Origin: Ostrinia nubilalis
Taxonomy: Eukaryota; Arthropoda; Insecta; Lepidoptera; Crambidae
NCBI RefSeq assembly: GCF_963855985.1
Contig: NC_087098.1
Location: 13,846,501-13,910,500, forward strand
Reading direction: 5' to 3'
Length of the DNA: 64,000 nt
In this document: piece after piece, positions 1 through 10,759 of the stretch
Layout: each line of letters begins with the position of its first letter
Position numbering within the stretch: the stretch's first letter is position 1
The notes under the pieces: model-generated
Told to the model about the DNA's origin: nothing
What the model saw: only the letters and a program-made list of their open reading frames with translations
Database searches by the model: none
Program-made: the position numbers and the translations under genes

Positions 1-87
1 TCAGTATGGAGCAGAATCATAGCATAATGTTCATACACACCGAGTACTCGGCCGAGAGCACTGTCTCGCCCGTTTGCTCGCGTAGCG
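1..87. repeat. Partial copy of a TIR element (same family as 1882-2062)
   Basis: The stretch with the paired motifs CCGAGTACTCGG and CTGTCTCGCCCGTTTGCTCG is repeated almost exactly at about 2003-2045, inside a complete inverted-repeat element. The copy is cut by the left edge of the window, so its other end cannot be seen. Confidence 0.6.
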
Positions 88-124
88 TATTACACTTGAA
101 AATTTCGACAGGTATATCCAGTGT

Positions 125-186
125 CTAAGTAGCTCAGTCGCCCGGCAAGCGGAAGGTCGTGGGTTCGAGTCCCGCCTTAGGCAGTT
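125..186 (+). repeat. tRNA-derived SINE head
   Basis: TAGCTCAGTCG resembles a Pol III A box and GGTTCGAGTCCC a B box, and flanking GTCTAAG and CTTAGGC could pair as an acceptor stem. The segment is about 12 bases too short for a full tRNA and no anticodon arm can be folded, so a SINE head or tRNA pseudogene is more likely than a working tRNA. Confidence 0.5.
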
Positions 187-257
187 CGATTTTTCAAGTT
201 GTTGATTTAAAATTTAATTTGAGAAGTGCCTATTCGCTGAGAAATTTTAATAACCAT

Positions 258-735
258 GTAAGCATAGTCGCGCATCATCATCATTTCAGCCACAGGACGT
301 CCACTGCTGAACATAGGCCTCCCCCAATGACTTTCACATCGCACGGTTGGTAGCGGCCTGCGTCCAGCGCTTTCCTGCTACTGAGTGCTACTTACCTTTA
401 TCACGTCGATCCACCTTGTGGGTGGACATCTCACGCTGCGTTTTCCAGTATGTGGCCTCCGCTCCACAACCATGCTGCTATTACGGTGTTCAGTTCTGCA
501 TACTTTATAATATGCCCTGCCCATTGCCACTTCAGCTTGCTAATCCGTCGGGCTATGTCAGCGACTATAGTTCGTTTACGGATCTCCTCATTTCTGATTC
601 GTTCTCGTAAAGAAACAACGAGCACTATTTCCATAGTACGCTGTGCAATTTTGAGCTTCTTTATGAGGCCTATAGTGAGAGGCCACGTTTCGGAGCCGTA
701 TCGTCCCTTATACTTCAACACCGCGAAACTGCATT
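258..735 (-). pseudogene. RTE-type non-LTR retrotransposon, 3' coding fragment
   Basis: Read on the minus strand this encodes the C-terminal part of a reverse-transcriptase polyprotein, with the recurring stretches GSETWPLT, RERIRNEEIRKRT and ISKLKWQWAGHI. The same protein piece occurs at 11325-11700, and shorter tails recur across the window. Only the 3' end is present, as expected from 5' truncation during target-primed reverse transcription. It is not expected to be functional. Confidence 0.75.
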
Positions 736-777
736 TTCGTAACTTTACCTTTAAAAGAAGTCACATTCTTGTTTATT

Positions 778-1257
778 TATACTTACAATAAATCCGTAGA
801 GAGGTCAATTCTGTACATGAAATATATTTTCAAAATAACTATTAGGGGGTGATTAGTGATCGATACTGATGCCAAAAATGCAATCAGTAAAAATTTTGTC
901 TGTTTGTATGTTCCTTATAGAAACAAAAACTACTCGACGTATTTTAACGAAACTTGGTACAATTATTCTTTATACTCCTGGGCAGGTTATAGTATACTTA
1001 GGAATTCCCACGGGAACGGGAATTAGCGGGAAAATCCTTTTGTATGAAAAATCTAAACCGCTTAGGTTAGACGCTTGAAATTTGGCATGCAGGTACCTTA
1101 GTAAACTTAAAGCTTAGTTACAACAGGATATTGCAAAATTCCCACGGGAACGGGAATTAGCGGGAATATCCTTTTGTATGAAAAAATCTAAACCGCGTAA
1201 GATAGATGAAGGGGGTAAAACGGGATCCACGCGTACGAAATCGCGGGCGGCCGCTAG
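778..1257 (+). mobile_element. Helitron-like non-autonomous element with internal duplication
   Basis: The right end reads GCGGGCGGCCGCTAG followed by T, a Helitron-type CTAG terminus preceded by a GC-rich stem. The left part (GTAGAGAGGTCAATTCTGTA onwards) is shared with a copy at about 53900. A segment of about 60 bases with ACGGGAACGGGAATTAGCGG occurs twice, near 1010 and 1140, so the element carries an internal direct duplication. The exact left boundary is uncertain. No transposase is encoded. Confidence 0.65.
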
Positions 1258-1881
1258 TTTATTATAAACAAGAATTTTTTTCTTTTCTCCTGTAAAGTTA
1301 CGAAAATGTAGTTTCGCGGTGTTGAAATTTAAGGAACGGTATGTCATCACTGGTTTATATACTTTCGTATTGAGGCATTGAGGTATTTTTCACGAAAAAT
1401 GCTATGTAGCTTCCCGGTCACTCACTTATGTAATTTTTGCCAAAACCGAACTGAATTGAAAAGCAAGTTGTATGTTACCTGTTACAGGACCGAGTGCTTT
1501 GACTATCTCTTTGAAATGGCAGTGGAGATGAAGAAACTGGGGTTAGATCCCGCGCACAACCCGGAGACAAGTGAAAACGGACAACTTTAAGTACGGACGC
1601 ATCATTTCAGCCACATGGGGAGCGATTCTCTTGGCACATCCACAATCCAACATTCATTTTCAAGTTAAGTGCCCAATTGTATTTTTATTTTTCATTTATC
1701 GATTTTTTTTTGTCCTTTACATAGACGACAAAAATCAAGATTTTGTTACTAAAACCAAAGATGTAAGTGACTAGCTAAAGTTTTAGATATTTAGAGATCA
1801 GATCGCTCCACTATACTTGACGCAAAGATCCGTGGCAGGCGGGGCCATAAGTAATTTTTGACACTCGCCAATATCTATAAA

Positions 1882-2062
1882 GCCTTGATCACACGTACCG
1901 AGTAAACTGGCGAGACAGTAAAATGTTACTCGGTCGAGACAGTTGGGTGAGCGAGTCACATACTCGAGCGCTCGGCCGAGCACTCAGCGTAATGTTCATA
2001 CACACCGAGTACTCGGCCGAGAGCACTGTCTCGCCCGTTTGCTCGGTACGTGTGATCAAGGC
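1882..2062. mobile_element. MITE with about 36-bp terminal inverted repeats
   Basis: The ends GCCTTGATCACACGTACCGA and the reverse complement of the right end match for about 36 bases with few mismatches. The interior carries CTCGGCCGAG palindromes. No coding sequence and no convincing target-site duplication were found. A partial second copy opens the window. Confidence 0.75.
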
Positions 2063-2139
2063 ACAAAAGCGAAAGGTCACTGACTGACTCACTCACTCAT
2101 CACGAAATCACAGAAACTATAAGCGCTAGGAGCACAATA

Positions 2140-2275
2140 TTTTGTGCTAGGAGTCTCAAATTTTGCATGGGGATTCCTTTTAGAACGTCTAAGACGGAAT
2201 TTTGCAAAATTCAACCCCTAAGAGGTAAAACGGAGTCCACGCGTACGAAGTCGCAGGCAGCTGCTATTTATTATA
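2140..2275 (+). repeat. Degenerate Helitron-like 3' end
   Basis: GAGTCCACGCGTACGAAGTC followed by GCAGGCAGCTGCTA is a decayed version of the terminal block seen at 1230-1257 and 12480-12511. The CTAG terminus is lost. Confidence 0.45.
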
Positions 2276-2508
2276 TAAAACTACCGGCGTTTCGGCGTTT
2301 TTCTATGCCTGCCTGTGTGACGTCATCCATAACCAGTGTGAGTGCGACGAGAGAAAACGTGATATGCACTGTTTTATTATTACACCGCCTGCCTGCCACG
2401 AGTCTTTGAACCGAGATTAACTGATCCACAGCAATGGATGGACAGATGACGGCACTTCAAACTTGTGTTTAACGTCAGATACAAACAATGACGCAATAAA
2501 CACAATTA

Positions 2509-2708
2509 GGCCCAGAACAGACGGTGAAACGCAACTGCAACGAAACTGCAACTGCTAGTTACTTTTGTGTTGCATCTAAGTTTCTGCCATAGCGTCCGTT
2601 GAGAGACCACACATGACGCGACCAGTTTGAAACTTTCAGTTTCATTCATCAGAATCATCAGAAAGTAGCAGTTTCGTTGCAGTTGCGTTTCATCGTATGT
2701 TCTGGGCC
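2509..2708. mobile_element. PIF/Harbinger-like MITE (TTA target duplication)
   Basis: A 200-bp foldback starts GGCCCAGAACA and ends TGTTCTGGGCC, with inverted arms of about 45 bp that include AAACGCAACTGCAACGAAAC. It is flanked on both sides by TTA, the 3-bp target duplication expected for PIF/Harbinger elements. There is no coding capacity. Confidence 0.75.
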
Positions 2709-3089
2709 TTAATGTAGGTATAATGTCCAAGAATAAGTTTCCGTCGTCCATACATTAAAGTGTCGGAACAATGAATACATTTTATAGGTAAATAAGCATA
2801 AATTTATATAGTCTATGTATTTTTGATACTTGTTAATATTATGATAAAAGCTGTAGCTCTATGTAAATAAATGTGCCATTTAACTTTATTGTATTTTTTG
2901 GAGATCTGTAGTTCATTAAAAAAATATTCGGAAACTATTGTGCTATTGACGACGACACAATCTAAACATAGCATATTTTCCATCAATATAATCAATAAGG
3001 TAGCTCAATGAATGTGATTATACTTATCGTTAAATTGTTTCTCATTTTGTTATCAAAAATTAAACATACTGAAACAGAAAACACGCAAT

Positions 3090-3544
3090 TTATTTATATT
3101 CTATGTTGCTTTCCCGCCACACCTCTGCCATGATGCTTTGCGATATGACCCCCATATCGTTAGATTCTTCAGGGGACTTCTTCACGGTCCTTCTACTAAC
3201 GCCATGAACGCTAGACGCGCATTTTCTCAGTATCAAATCCTTCATCTCTTGCAATTCTGCTTTTGATAGAAAATTTGTGTTGGAGAACTCATCATCTAGA
3301 GGAGGGCTTTCTCTCTTCGCCATTTCATACAGCGACATCAAATCCAATGTAGTTTTATTCTTCTTGGCGTAAATCGCTTGCTTCCTCCTCAGGATTCTCT
3401 TGAGGTCCTCCAGATAGGTCTTGTTTTCTGTGATCTTACCATCTATAATTTCTATCTCTTTCTCGTTAAGTTTTTTAAGGTCTTCGTTGGAGATGTTGAA
3501 GTTGTTCTTAACTTTTTTGGGCAATTGGCTGAAAGTTACGCTTT
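3090..3544 (-). CDS. Exon 4 (last) of the four-exon gene
   Basis: The acceptor TTTCCAG precedes AAAGCG, and the frame continues from the previous exon with a split Glu codon. It codes 151 residues ending ESNIEYK and a TAA stop. The sequence is rich in Lys and Glu and is likely helical, and it has a Ser/Arg/Lys patch (GVSRRTVKKSPEES) near the end. An in-frame ATG at 3587 lies upstream of the acceptor and is probably intronic. Confidence 0.7.
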
Positions 3545-6500
3545 CTGGAAATATAATGTTACCGATTAAGGTCAATTCTTTTACCAAAGATGTGAAGTAA
3601 AGGATTTGTCACACTGGAGCGATCTGCGGTCAGGTCAAAGTGAACACAGCCACATCATAATGTTATGAACAAAATTGTCCAGTGTGACAAAACTTCTGAG
3701 GATCTACTTCCTTTCCTACCTAATGAAATCGATATGTCAAGTTAATTAGAAAAAAATGTGGGTGCCAAAACGCGTAGACGTAGCGCATAGGTGCACGTGC
3801 ATTTACCTTCACCTTGATTTTCATTTCCGTACGTAGGTTTAATAGAAAAGAATGCTCGGAGTTTCTCCCTGGGCTGCAGACAATCTCCTAGGTATACGTC
3901 ATATTCCACGCAAACCACCTTCTCATCGAGTTTTCTCAACTCGACATTGTTCTTTTTGAATCGAGAAAACTTTTTCGCGATAATTTTGATTCTCGGAATT
4001 TCACTGATGTGGATGTTTTCTGCGAGGTACAGGCCGGAGTCCAATTTATCTGTAAAATCCATTTAAGTCATGTGAGAGAAAATTAAGAATAATACAAATA
4101 ATTAAGTCATTGAAAAGAAATATAAGTTATTTTAATCGATAAAAAATATTGCCAAACAAAGCAAACAAAGTTTTATGCAAAACGATTCCAGGACTTGTAT
4201 CTATAAACCTTTATCTTATCACGTAGACTATTGACTCTCGCTCACCTTTATCTTGGCTTATGTACTTATCAATTTCATCAGCATTATCGATATTTTGCCA
4301 CTGGGATCCCTCTGTGGTTTCTTCGAAGTCTGGCGCTGATACTTTTTTGTCCGACGTATATTGCGAACTATTTACTTTCGGTGAAGTGTTGCACAACACT
4401 TTCCGTAGTTCCTTCAGTTGGTTTATGGTTTCCGGAATGAGCGGGCTTAACGGGTCAAACCCGTACTGCTCTTGAAGGATATTCTGGTACTGGAAAATAA
4501 ATGAAATTTACACTCTGATCCCAGTCAGGAACCAATTCATATTTCGTCGCTTGCCTCTAACTGACGTAACTGACATTTTGCAAAATTTTCAGGCGATTAG
4601 ACAGATCGATTCGTCTTGCGAAATTGATTAAGATGGTGTAGATAGGGCATGCAATTCGGATATCCGGATATCCATATTATTCGGATATTCGCCACATTTA
4701 CTATTCGAATAGCATCTATATAATTATTCGGTTTTTTCGAACAATGCGAATTCGACTTTCCTATTAAAAACTTGTAAAAATATCTGACCGCAAACTACTT
4801 AATAAAACTTAAAACTATTAAAACTGCAGGAAAAAAGTTAGCGGTAAGGTTAGATGAATGGACAAGTGCGCGCTATCGCAGATATCCCTTCAAGTGCCAA
4901 CCAATATTCGCGAAAAAGGTTAAAGTGCCAGGCATAATTATGGTTTCCGATGGTGCTAGTGTTATGGTGTAGTTATCTCCTGTTGTAATGAGATTTTTTG
5001 TTCGCAGTAAATCAGCAGGAGTCCAGTGACTCAGTTGCCCTCAATGGTTTCTCAACTGTCCTGGAATCTACTAAGGAGATTCCTGACACTAGCTCTTTGC
5101 AGTCTGCTGAATAGGAAGCCTTCAATGGTCATGAGTTGTTGAACTGATGAGTTTGGATGATTTGAAATCCTGATTTGATATCCTTGTAGCGGAGTGTGTG
5201 GCTCTTTATTTCCTCTCTGACTGTGGGCAATGGCAAGTCCTGATCCTGATAGATGAGCCTGTTGCTGATATACCACGGGATTTGGTAAATCAAACGTATA
5301 GCTTTTGTCTGGAAGCGCTCGATTATGTCGAGATTGGAGTTGGCAGCTGTTCCCCACAGCTGTATCTCGTAGGTCCAGATAGGTTTAAGGATAGTTTTGT
5401 AGACCATCATTTTGCTACTAGTGTTCAGTTCAGCTGTGACTGGACTCCGACAAGCCACATCATGTTTCTTAGTTTGACATCTAGGTGCTTCCTCTTTGTC
5501 CATGCTTTCTCCAGGTTAGCCTGCGGTCCAAGTGCAAGCCCAGATACCTAACGTCCTCAGCGGCTCAGCCTGAGGTATTTGGATACCATTAAGTTTAACC
5601 GATGGGCAGGAGTTTCTTCTGAGAGTGAAGGTTACATGAACATGCATAGATTTTTCCCCGTTCGCTTTAATATGCCATGAATGGTACCATTTCTCCATTT
5701 CCGTCAGGCTTTCCTGGAGATAGAGTGAGGCCGTAACTGGATCGTCGTGTGTTGCCATTGTTACCGTGTCATCAGAAAAGGTTCCTGTGAATGTATGTGC
5801 AGTTGTTGGCAGGTCTGCGGTAAACAATAGGTATAGCACGGGCCCCAAGACACTACTCTGGGGTATACCGGACGTTATGTTGCATAGGGCAGAACAAGAG
5901 TCTCCAGATCTGACTTCAAAGCATCTGTCTTTCAAATACGACCTAAATATTTCGTAGAACGTACATGGGAGGTTCTGTTTCAGTTTGTACAAGAGCCCTT
6001 TATGCCAGACCTTGTCGAAGGCTTGACTTATGTCCAAGAACGCAGCTGAGCAGTATCGTTTTTTTCTAGTGCTTCTGAGATGATGTTTATGGTTCTGTGG
6101 ACCTGTTCAGTTGTGGAGTCTCTTTCCCGCAAACCAAATTTGTGTTTGAGGTATCAGATCACCGATGTGGGGCTTCATTCGTTTGAACAGTATTTTTTTC
6201 GAATACCTTCGATTTATTTTTCAAGTAGTTATTGAAGTTAGATGATTGTATTAAGCAAATTGATCCTTATTAAAATGATTATGGACAAAAAAGTGTTTGT
6301 TTTAATTTACATTATATTGAAAATAGCAGTATTCGAAAAAATCGTTTTATTCGAAGTATTCGAATACCATAAATTTTAGTATTCGAAATATTCGAATACC
6401 AATATCGAACGAATAATGCATGCCCTAGGTGTAGATAACTCAGTTTCGAAAAAAATGTCAGATACGTCAGTTAAATAGAGGCAAGCGACGATTTAACCGA

Positions 6501-6685
6501 CTTCAAAAAAGGAGGAGGAATTTGTTTGTGGCCACGTATGTGACAGTAGACCCTATAGGTATTGACAGCGCCAATTTTTCAAGAAATGAAGCTGAGTACC
6601 AAAGTATCATTTTCAGACTGGCTAACCATAATATGCTAGCCTATAGTAATCCCATCCCAACTAATATTATAAATGCGAAAGTAAC

Positions 6686-6734
<49 letters not shown>

Positions 6735-9700
6735 TACGCTTTCCCGCTTAAACCTCGCAACCGATTTTGATGAAATTTGGCATAGAGATAGTTTGAGTCC
6801 CGGGAAAGAACATAGGATAGTTTTTATCCCGGTTTTTGAAACAGGGACGCGCGCGATAAAGTTTTTCTGTGACAGACAAAATTCCACGCGGGCGAAGCCG
6901 CGGGCGGAAAGCTAGTATTTCATAAATACTTAAACCAGACTAAAATGAATGTTACGTTCAGCTCTACAGCTTTTTTTAGCTTACTCTGTGTTTAACGTAA
7001 CGTTTAACTTACTTAGGTATTTTAAGCCATAATTTGTCATGCTGGATCAATGCAAAAAGTAAGCTAGGTACCTACTCTTTAGGAACGGGTTTTAGCAAGT
7101 CCGTCCTTATTTATTCCTCCTTATTTATTTGATCACCAACAAGGTTACATTGTATAGCATTGTACTTATCTGGTAGGATTGTCGCGACTCGCTCGCCAGT
7201 ACTATTATTAGCAATGATTACATATCAGTGGTGCCCAGCTTGCCTGCGGTGGTCGGCCGATTGATAAGTAGGTATTACTAGGTATTAACTGAAGTTGTGT
7301 TTTCGTTAGTCATCAATTTGAGGCTAAATATTCTCATCATCCCGAAACTGTTTATTTGCAATAACCCTGGATTGCACATCTAACATTAGGCCTACTTCTA
7401 TCGCACTCAGTGGACCAAAGAAGGTCGCAGGAAGCACCTGTAGCCTTATTCACGTAACAAAACTTCAACGACAACAAATCGCTCAGTTGCGATACTTGCG
7501 ATCCTATCGATTAATCGTTCTATCGAAATGACCCTTGTGAATACGGATCCAGAACTGTTTTTCAATAGGGCGACTTCTAAACGTCAACGAGATTTTGACT
7601 GTGTCAAAATACGTGAATTAGGCCACTGGATGCGGGCAACGCAGGACCGACCATGGAAACCCGTGAGCGAAGCCTTTGTCCAGCAGTGGACCGCATCAGG
7701 CTGACATCGTAGATCGCTTCCCTTCATCCTCAATTCATCAAATTACCTACTTAGGTTAGCAAACAGCGAGGCTGTTAGGTCTTTAAACAGAAAATTGGAC
7801 CGCCAGACAGACCAGCTAGCTACAATTAGTTACCTACATACTCAAATAGTTGGTAGGTATGTAAGTTTCTCGCCTCGGCCGAGTCAACGACCAATGAAAA
7901 TGTACTGATAAACTGCCAACTTTGAACTGTTAATTATTGTGGGTTTTACCGGTAGCATCCACAATACAAATTGTTTATAATAACACGCACATTATGAATT
8001 GAACTCTGTCTAGCTTTATAAATACGTAGGTACCTACTAACTAACAAAACATGAACATGATTAACTTATGATTCTTTTTAGGGTTCCGTAGTCCTGACAA
8101 GGAACCCTTATAGTTTCGATATGTCTGTCTGTCTGTCTGTCCGAGGTTTTGCTTGGAAACTATTGGCACTAGAGAGCTGTAATTTTGTGGAGGTATGTAC
8201 ATATTAGTCACGCCGACAAAAGGGTAGAATAAAAGAAGAACGGTCATCTGTGACCCAGGCCCGACAGAAACGAGACACCTCAGTTTTTTCGTCATGTCTT
8301 AATTAGTTAAATTATATATTTTTTATATTCGAAATCTATGTATAACACCAAATTATTACCCTTTGTTTTTGTTCAGGCGTCATACAAAAACTAATACAAA
8401 ATGCCTATTTATCACCAAAATTGGTAAATGTATGTACCTAAATAGCTGCTATGGAATGTATCTAGGCGACCTGGAGATACAGCCGGATTATACAGGGTGG
8501 AAACGAGAAGTTACAAAATCTAAAAATTCAATGTTACCAGCTTCCATAATCTGTAACCTATTATTGGTACCATTTGAAAGAGCTCGTGAAGCATAGGGTT
8601 TCTGATTTCTCGACTTATATTTTTTCTCGAGTTTCGAGAATTCTCGAGGCCAAAGTCTCGAGTTTTCTCGAGTCTCGAGTCTTTTAATGAAAACTGCTGA
8701 AATCGGTTGAAATTTAATAAAAACACAGGTTTTTTTAATTTAATATACCTACTTTTATGCACAACAATCAATATTAGAATTTAGTACCACTTATTTGGTA
8801 AGGAAAGAAACAAAAAATAAAATCTTCTTTCATAATTAATATTTACTAATAATCATAACAAAAGTCATAAAGTCTCGTGTACTTTAAGGATAAATAACAA
8901 TAAAAATCTGAAGCTACAATTGAATCACTTGTTTTCTAAAGAACACAAGTCCAAATAGCAAAATTACGATAAATAGTTTTTTTTTATGAATAAAAAAAAC
9001 TTTTGAAGAAATTTTTAAATTTCTTACAGATAACGACTTGAATAAACTTTACGAGGAGGCACGAGTACCTAACCTAACGTCTGTTAGGTAAGGTAACTAT
9101 CTAGTTAACAAGTTTTTCAGTCTTTACATCAGGCAGAGTTAAAAATACATAATAATATAATTATCATACTCGTTGGTGAACATTATTATTACTTAGTTTC
9201 GATTAAGATCATTACTTGCAAATCAAATCAGTTAAAAAAGGAAAGACTAGGCCAGTCTTAAAGCAACGTTGACCTATTAAATAATTAAAAACTTACTTTT
9301 GTCTAAGAAAATAGGCTTTCAAGAATATTAAAGCTTCAAAATCGAAACTCGAGAATTCTCGAGCTCCGGTAATTTTTTTCTCGTCTCGAATGAAGCCAAA
9401 TTTCTCGAGTTTTCTCGAGTTCGAGAAAGCTCGAGCAGAAACCCTAGTGAAGCACTTTCAGAATCAGTAACTAGTTTTTCGATATCTTGTATAGTTTAGA
9501 AATAATCGAGTGAGATCACTTATCGTTCCATATGTATAACCACCCTGTATAATCCGGTTGTATCTCCAAGTCACCTAGATATATTCCATAGCAGCTGTAA
9601 TAGACATTTAGGTACATACATTTACCAATTTTGGTGATAAATAGGCATTTTGTATTAGTTTTTGTATAACGCCTGAACAAAAACAAAGGGTAATATTTTG

Positions 9701-10746
9701 GTGTTATACATAGATTTCGAATATAAAAAATATATAATTTAACTAATTAAGACATGACAAAAAAACTGAGGTATGTCTCGTTTCTGTCGGGTCTGGGTTT
9801 TTTTTGTATGGGGCGTGACCGTTCTTCTTTTGTAAAAAAATTTTTTTTGGAGTAGCTCCCCTACATGTAAAGTGGGAATGATTTTTTTTTCTACCCCATC
9901 GTGTGGGGTATCGTTAGATAGGTATTTTAAAATGGGTTAAGTCCTAAGGCACCCCCTTGGATTTTGGGGGTTACCTACCGATTCGACGATTGAAAGACAA
10001 TCGCTCCCCCTCCCCCCGTATCATGACATAAACAGACGCAGACTTGCCATGCAGATGTGCGTCAGTGAGTACTAATCTGCGCGATTTGTGTCACCCCCTG
10101 ATGGTTGGCACCCGGGGCGGACCGCTCAGTCTCAGTCCCTAGCTCTTCGCATTATAAAATCATCGAAACGCTTAGTGCGAGCTGATGGAACGTCGACAAT
10201 GTAGGGATGGTACGCTAGCCTGCGTCTGGTTCCCGGTGATGGAAAGGGGCTGGTGGAATTAGGCCGTATAATTCCTTCGCACATTTTCCGAAGTGTAAAC
10301 CTGTAGAAAACCGGAACTGATTCGAAACGAACCATAAATTATGTACCTAGTTAAAGCTACACTTTGTAACAAATATCCTTCGATCAACAATACCTACCAA
10401 CTAGATATCAAGTCAGCGTAAAAATTACGTTTCGGGAAATAGAGCGCACTTAAGATCTAGTTGGCATTGTTGATCGAAGCAAATACCTATTCCTAAGTAC
10501 TTAGTAAATTCTAAGAACCTGTTCAATTGGTGCCGTAGTATCTGTCAGTTGGCCGAAGTCCTCATGCGTCGGAGCAACATAGCAACACTTGTTCGTTGTA
10601 AACTTGTCTACCTTGATCTGGGTGCCTTTAACTTTTGGAGCCAAGACCTCTTCAAACTCCGCGACTCCCACGCCTTTGTTTTGCCTATCTTTCTCCACAT
10701 TTCTCTTATGATGCATTCGACCAAGCCTGCGTTGGTTTCTGTTCAT
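3090..10746 (-). CDS. Four-exon gene, uncharacterised ~389-aa protein (whole model)
   Basis: Minus-strand model: join 10746-10519, 4489-4246, 4049-3807, 3544-3090. Junctions follow consensus splice sites and phase is preserved throughout (0, 1, 1), giving about 389 residues and a TAA stop. I do not recognise the family. The N-terminus is basic (MNRNQRRLGRMHHKRN), the middle is mixed polar, and the C-terminal third is Lys/Glu-rich and probably helical (KKLNEKEIEIIDGKITENKT). No signal peptide or membrane segment is visible. The first intron is about 6 kb and holds a hAT with a Jockey fragment, a Helitron and nested inverted repeats. The weakest link is the exon 1 donor (CAG/GTTCTT). Exons 2-4 could belong to a gene whose start I have not seen. 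Confidence 0.6.
3605..3692. repeat. Short foldback in intron 3
   Basis: TTTGTCACACTGGA on the left is mirrored by TCCAGTGTGACAAA on the right around a core of about 58 bases. This is a tiny MITE-like hairpin lying between exons 3 and 4. Confidence 0.55.
3807..4049 (-). CDS. Exon 3 of the four-exon gene
   Basis: The acceptor TTTTACAG precedes ATAAATTGG, restoring the split Asp codon from exon 2. Two donors 6 bases apart (GTGAAG at 3812 or GTAAAT at 3806) keep the same phase, and I prefer the second. The exon codes KLDSGLYLAENIHISEIPRI onwards, a basic, probably folded segment of about 80 residues. A read-through ORF beginning with an in-frame ATG just upstream is likely a shadow. Confidence 0.65.
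4246..4489 (-). CDS. Exon 2 of the four-exon gene
   Basis: The acceptor ATTTTCCAG precedes TACCAGAAT, and the donor is AAAG/GTGAGC. The exon encodes YQNILQEQYGFDPLSPLIPE followed by a helical stretch and an acidic, Ser-rich tail (NIDNADEIDKYISQDK). It is open across its full 244 bases and enters exon 3 in phase 1. Confidence 0.7.
4643..6427. mobile_element. hAT-type transposon remnant carrying a Jockey fragment
   Basis: The ends are TAGGGCATGCA and TGCATGCCCTA, flanked by a perfect 8-bp duplication GGTGTAGA (4635-4642 and 6428-6435), which is the hAT signature. Subterminal sequence is rich in ATTCGAATA-type words. Near 4846 the plus strand reads LDEWTSAR, reminiscent of hAT transposases, but the ORF is broken. 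The interior is largely occupied by a minus-strand retrotransposon fragment, so the original hAT coding region is mostly gone. Confidence 0.85.
5040..6185 (-). pseudogene. Jockey-clade reverse transcriptase fragment
   Basis: The minus strand encodes RT palm motifs FDKVWHKGLLYKL, GIPQSSVLGPVLY (usually PQGSVLGP) and FSDDT, the catalytic box usually FADDT. Downstream comes the thumb/C-terminal region with LKPIWTYEIQLWGTA and TKAIRLIYQIPW in another frame. Frameshifts split it into at least three ORFs, and the endonuclease and ORF1 are missing. It lies entirely within the hAT at 4643-6427. It is a dead copy, but the family assignment is firm at motif level. Confidence 0.85.
6655..6915 (+). mobile_element. 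Helitron-like element with (GTCT)n, copy 1
   Basis: It starts TCCCAACTAATATTATAAAT after A and ends GGGCGGAAAGCTAG before T. A hairpin CGCGG-loop-CCGCG lies about ten bases inside the CTAG terminus. These are Helitron end features, and the type is common in Lepidoptera. The body holds a GTCT microsatellite (6686-6734). A near-identical copy is at 37608-37872. It is non-coding. Confidence 0.8.
6928..8070. other. Intronic stretch, no gene seen
   Basis: This is part of intron 1 of the four-exon gene. Apart from RTE tail fragments between about 7385 and 7712 (for example TTTGTCCAGCAGTGGAC near 7676) I see no exon, RNA or clear element. Confidence 0.5.
8231..9831. mobile_element. Element with ~270-290-bp inverted arms, split by a hAT
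   Basis: The left arm 8231-8501 and right arm 9540-9831 are reverse complements over almost their full length. Both carry, for example, GATAAATAGGCATTTTG or its complement. The unpaired centre was later invaded by the element at 8594-9446. No open frame of interest is present. It is probably a long-TIR non-autonomous DNA transposon. Its outer limits may reach farther, since TTTTTAGGGTTCCGTA at about 8077 is another common lepidopteran transposon word. Confidence 0.7.
8594..9446. mobile_element. hAT-type MITE with CTCGAG-rich ends
   Basis: TIRs TAGGGTTTCTG and CAGAAACCCTA are flanked by an exact 8-bp duplication GTGAAGCA (8586-8593 and 9447-9454). Repeated CTCGAG words fill both subterminal regions, a usual place for transposase binding arrays. 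The 853-bp body is AT-rich and non-coding. Confidence 0.85.
10131..10255. repeat. Dispersed repeat, copy 1
   Basis: The segment with CGCTTAGTGCGAGCTG, GTCGACAATG and GCGTCTGGTTCC recurs in the same order at 14911-15026. The family is not recognised and it is non-coding. Confidence 0.6.
10519..10746 (-). CDS. Exon 1 of the four-exon gene
   Basis: The start ATG at 10746 has a favourable ACAAAATGA context. The exon gives 76 residues: a basic N-terminus (MNRNQRRLGRMHHKRN), then KVKGTQIKVDKFTTNKCCYV and an acidic/Thr end TDTTAPIEQ. The donor CAG/GTTCTT is weak but phase 0, matching exon 2. If this donor is wrong, the ORF would run only five codons further before a stop. Confidence 0.5.
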
Positions 10747-10759
10747 TTTGTACAGGATA

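Noticed and set aside
125..186. Functional tRNA gene
   Set aside because: Too short and without an anticodon arm; better explained as a SINE head.
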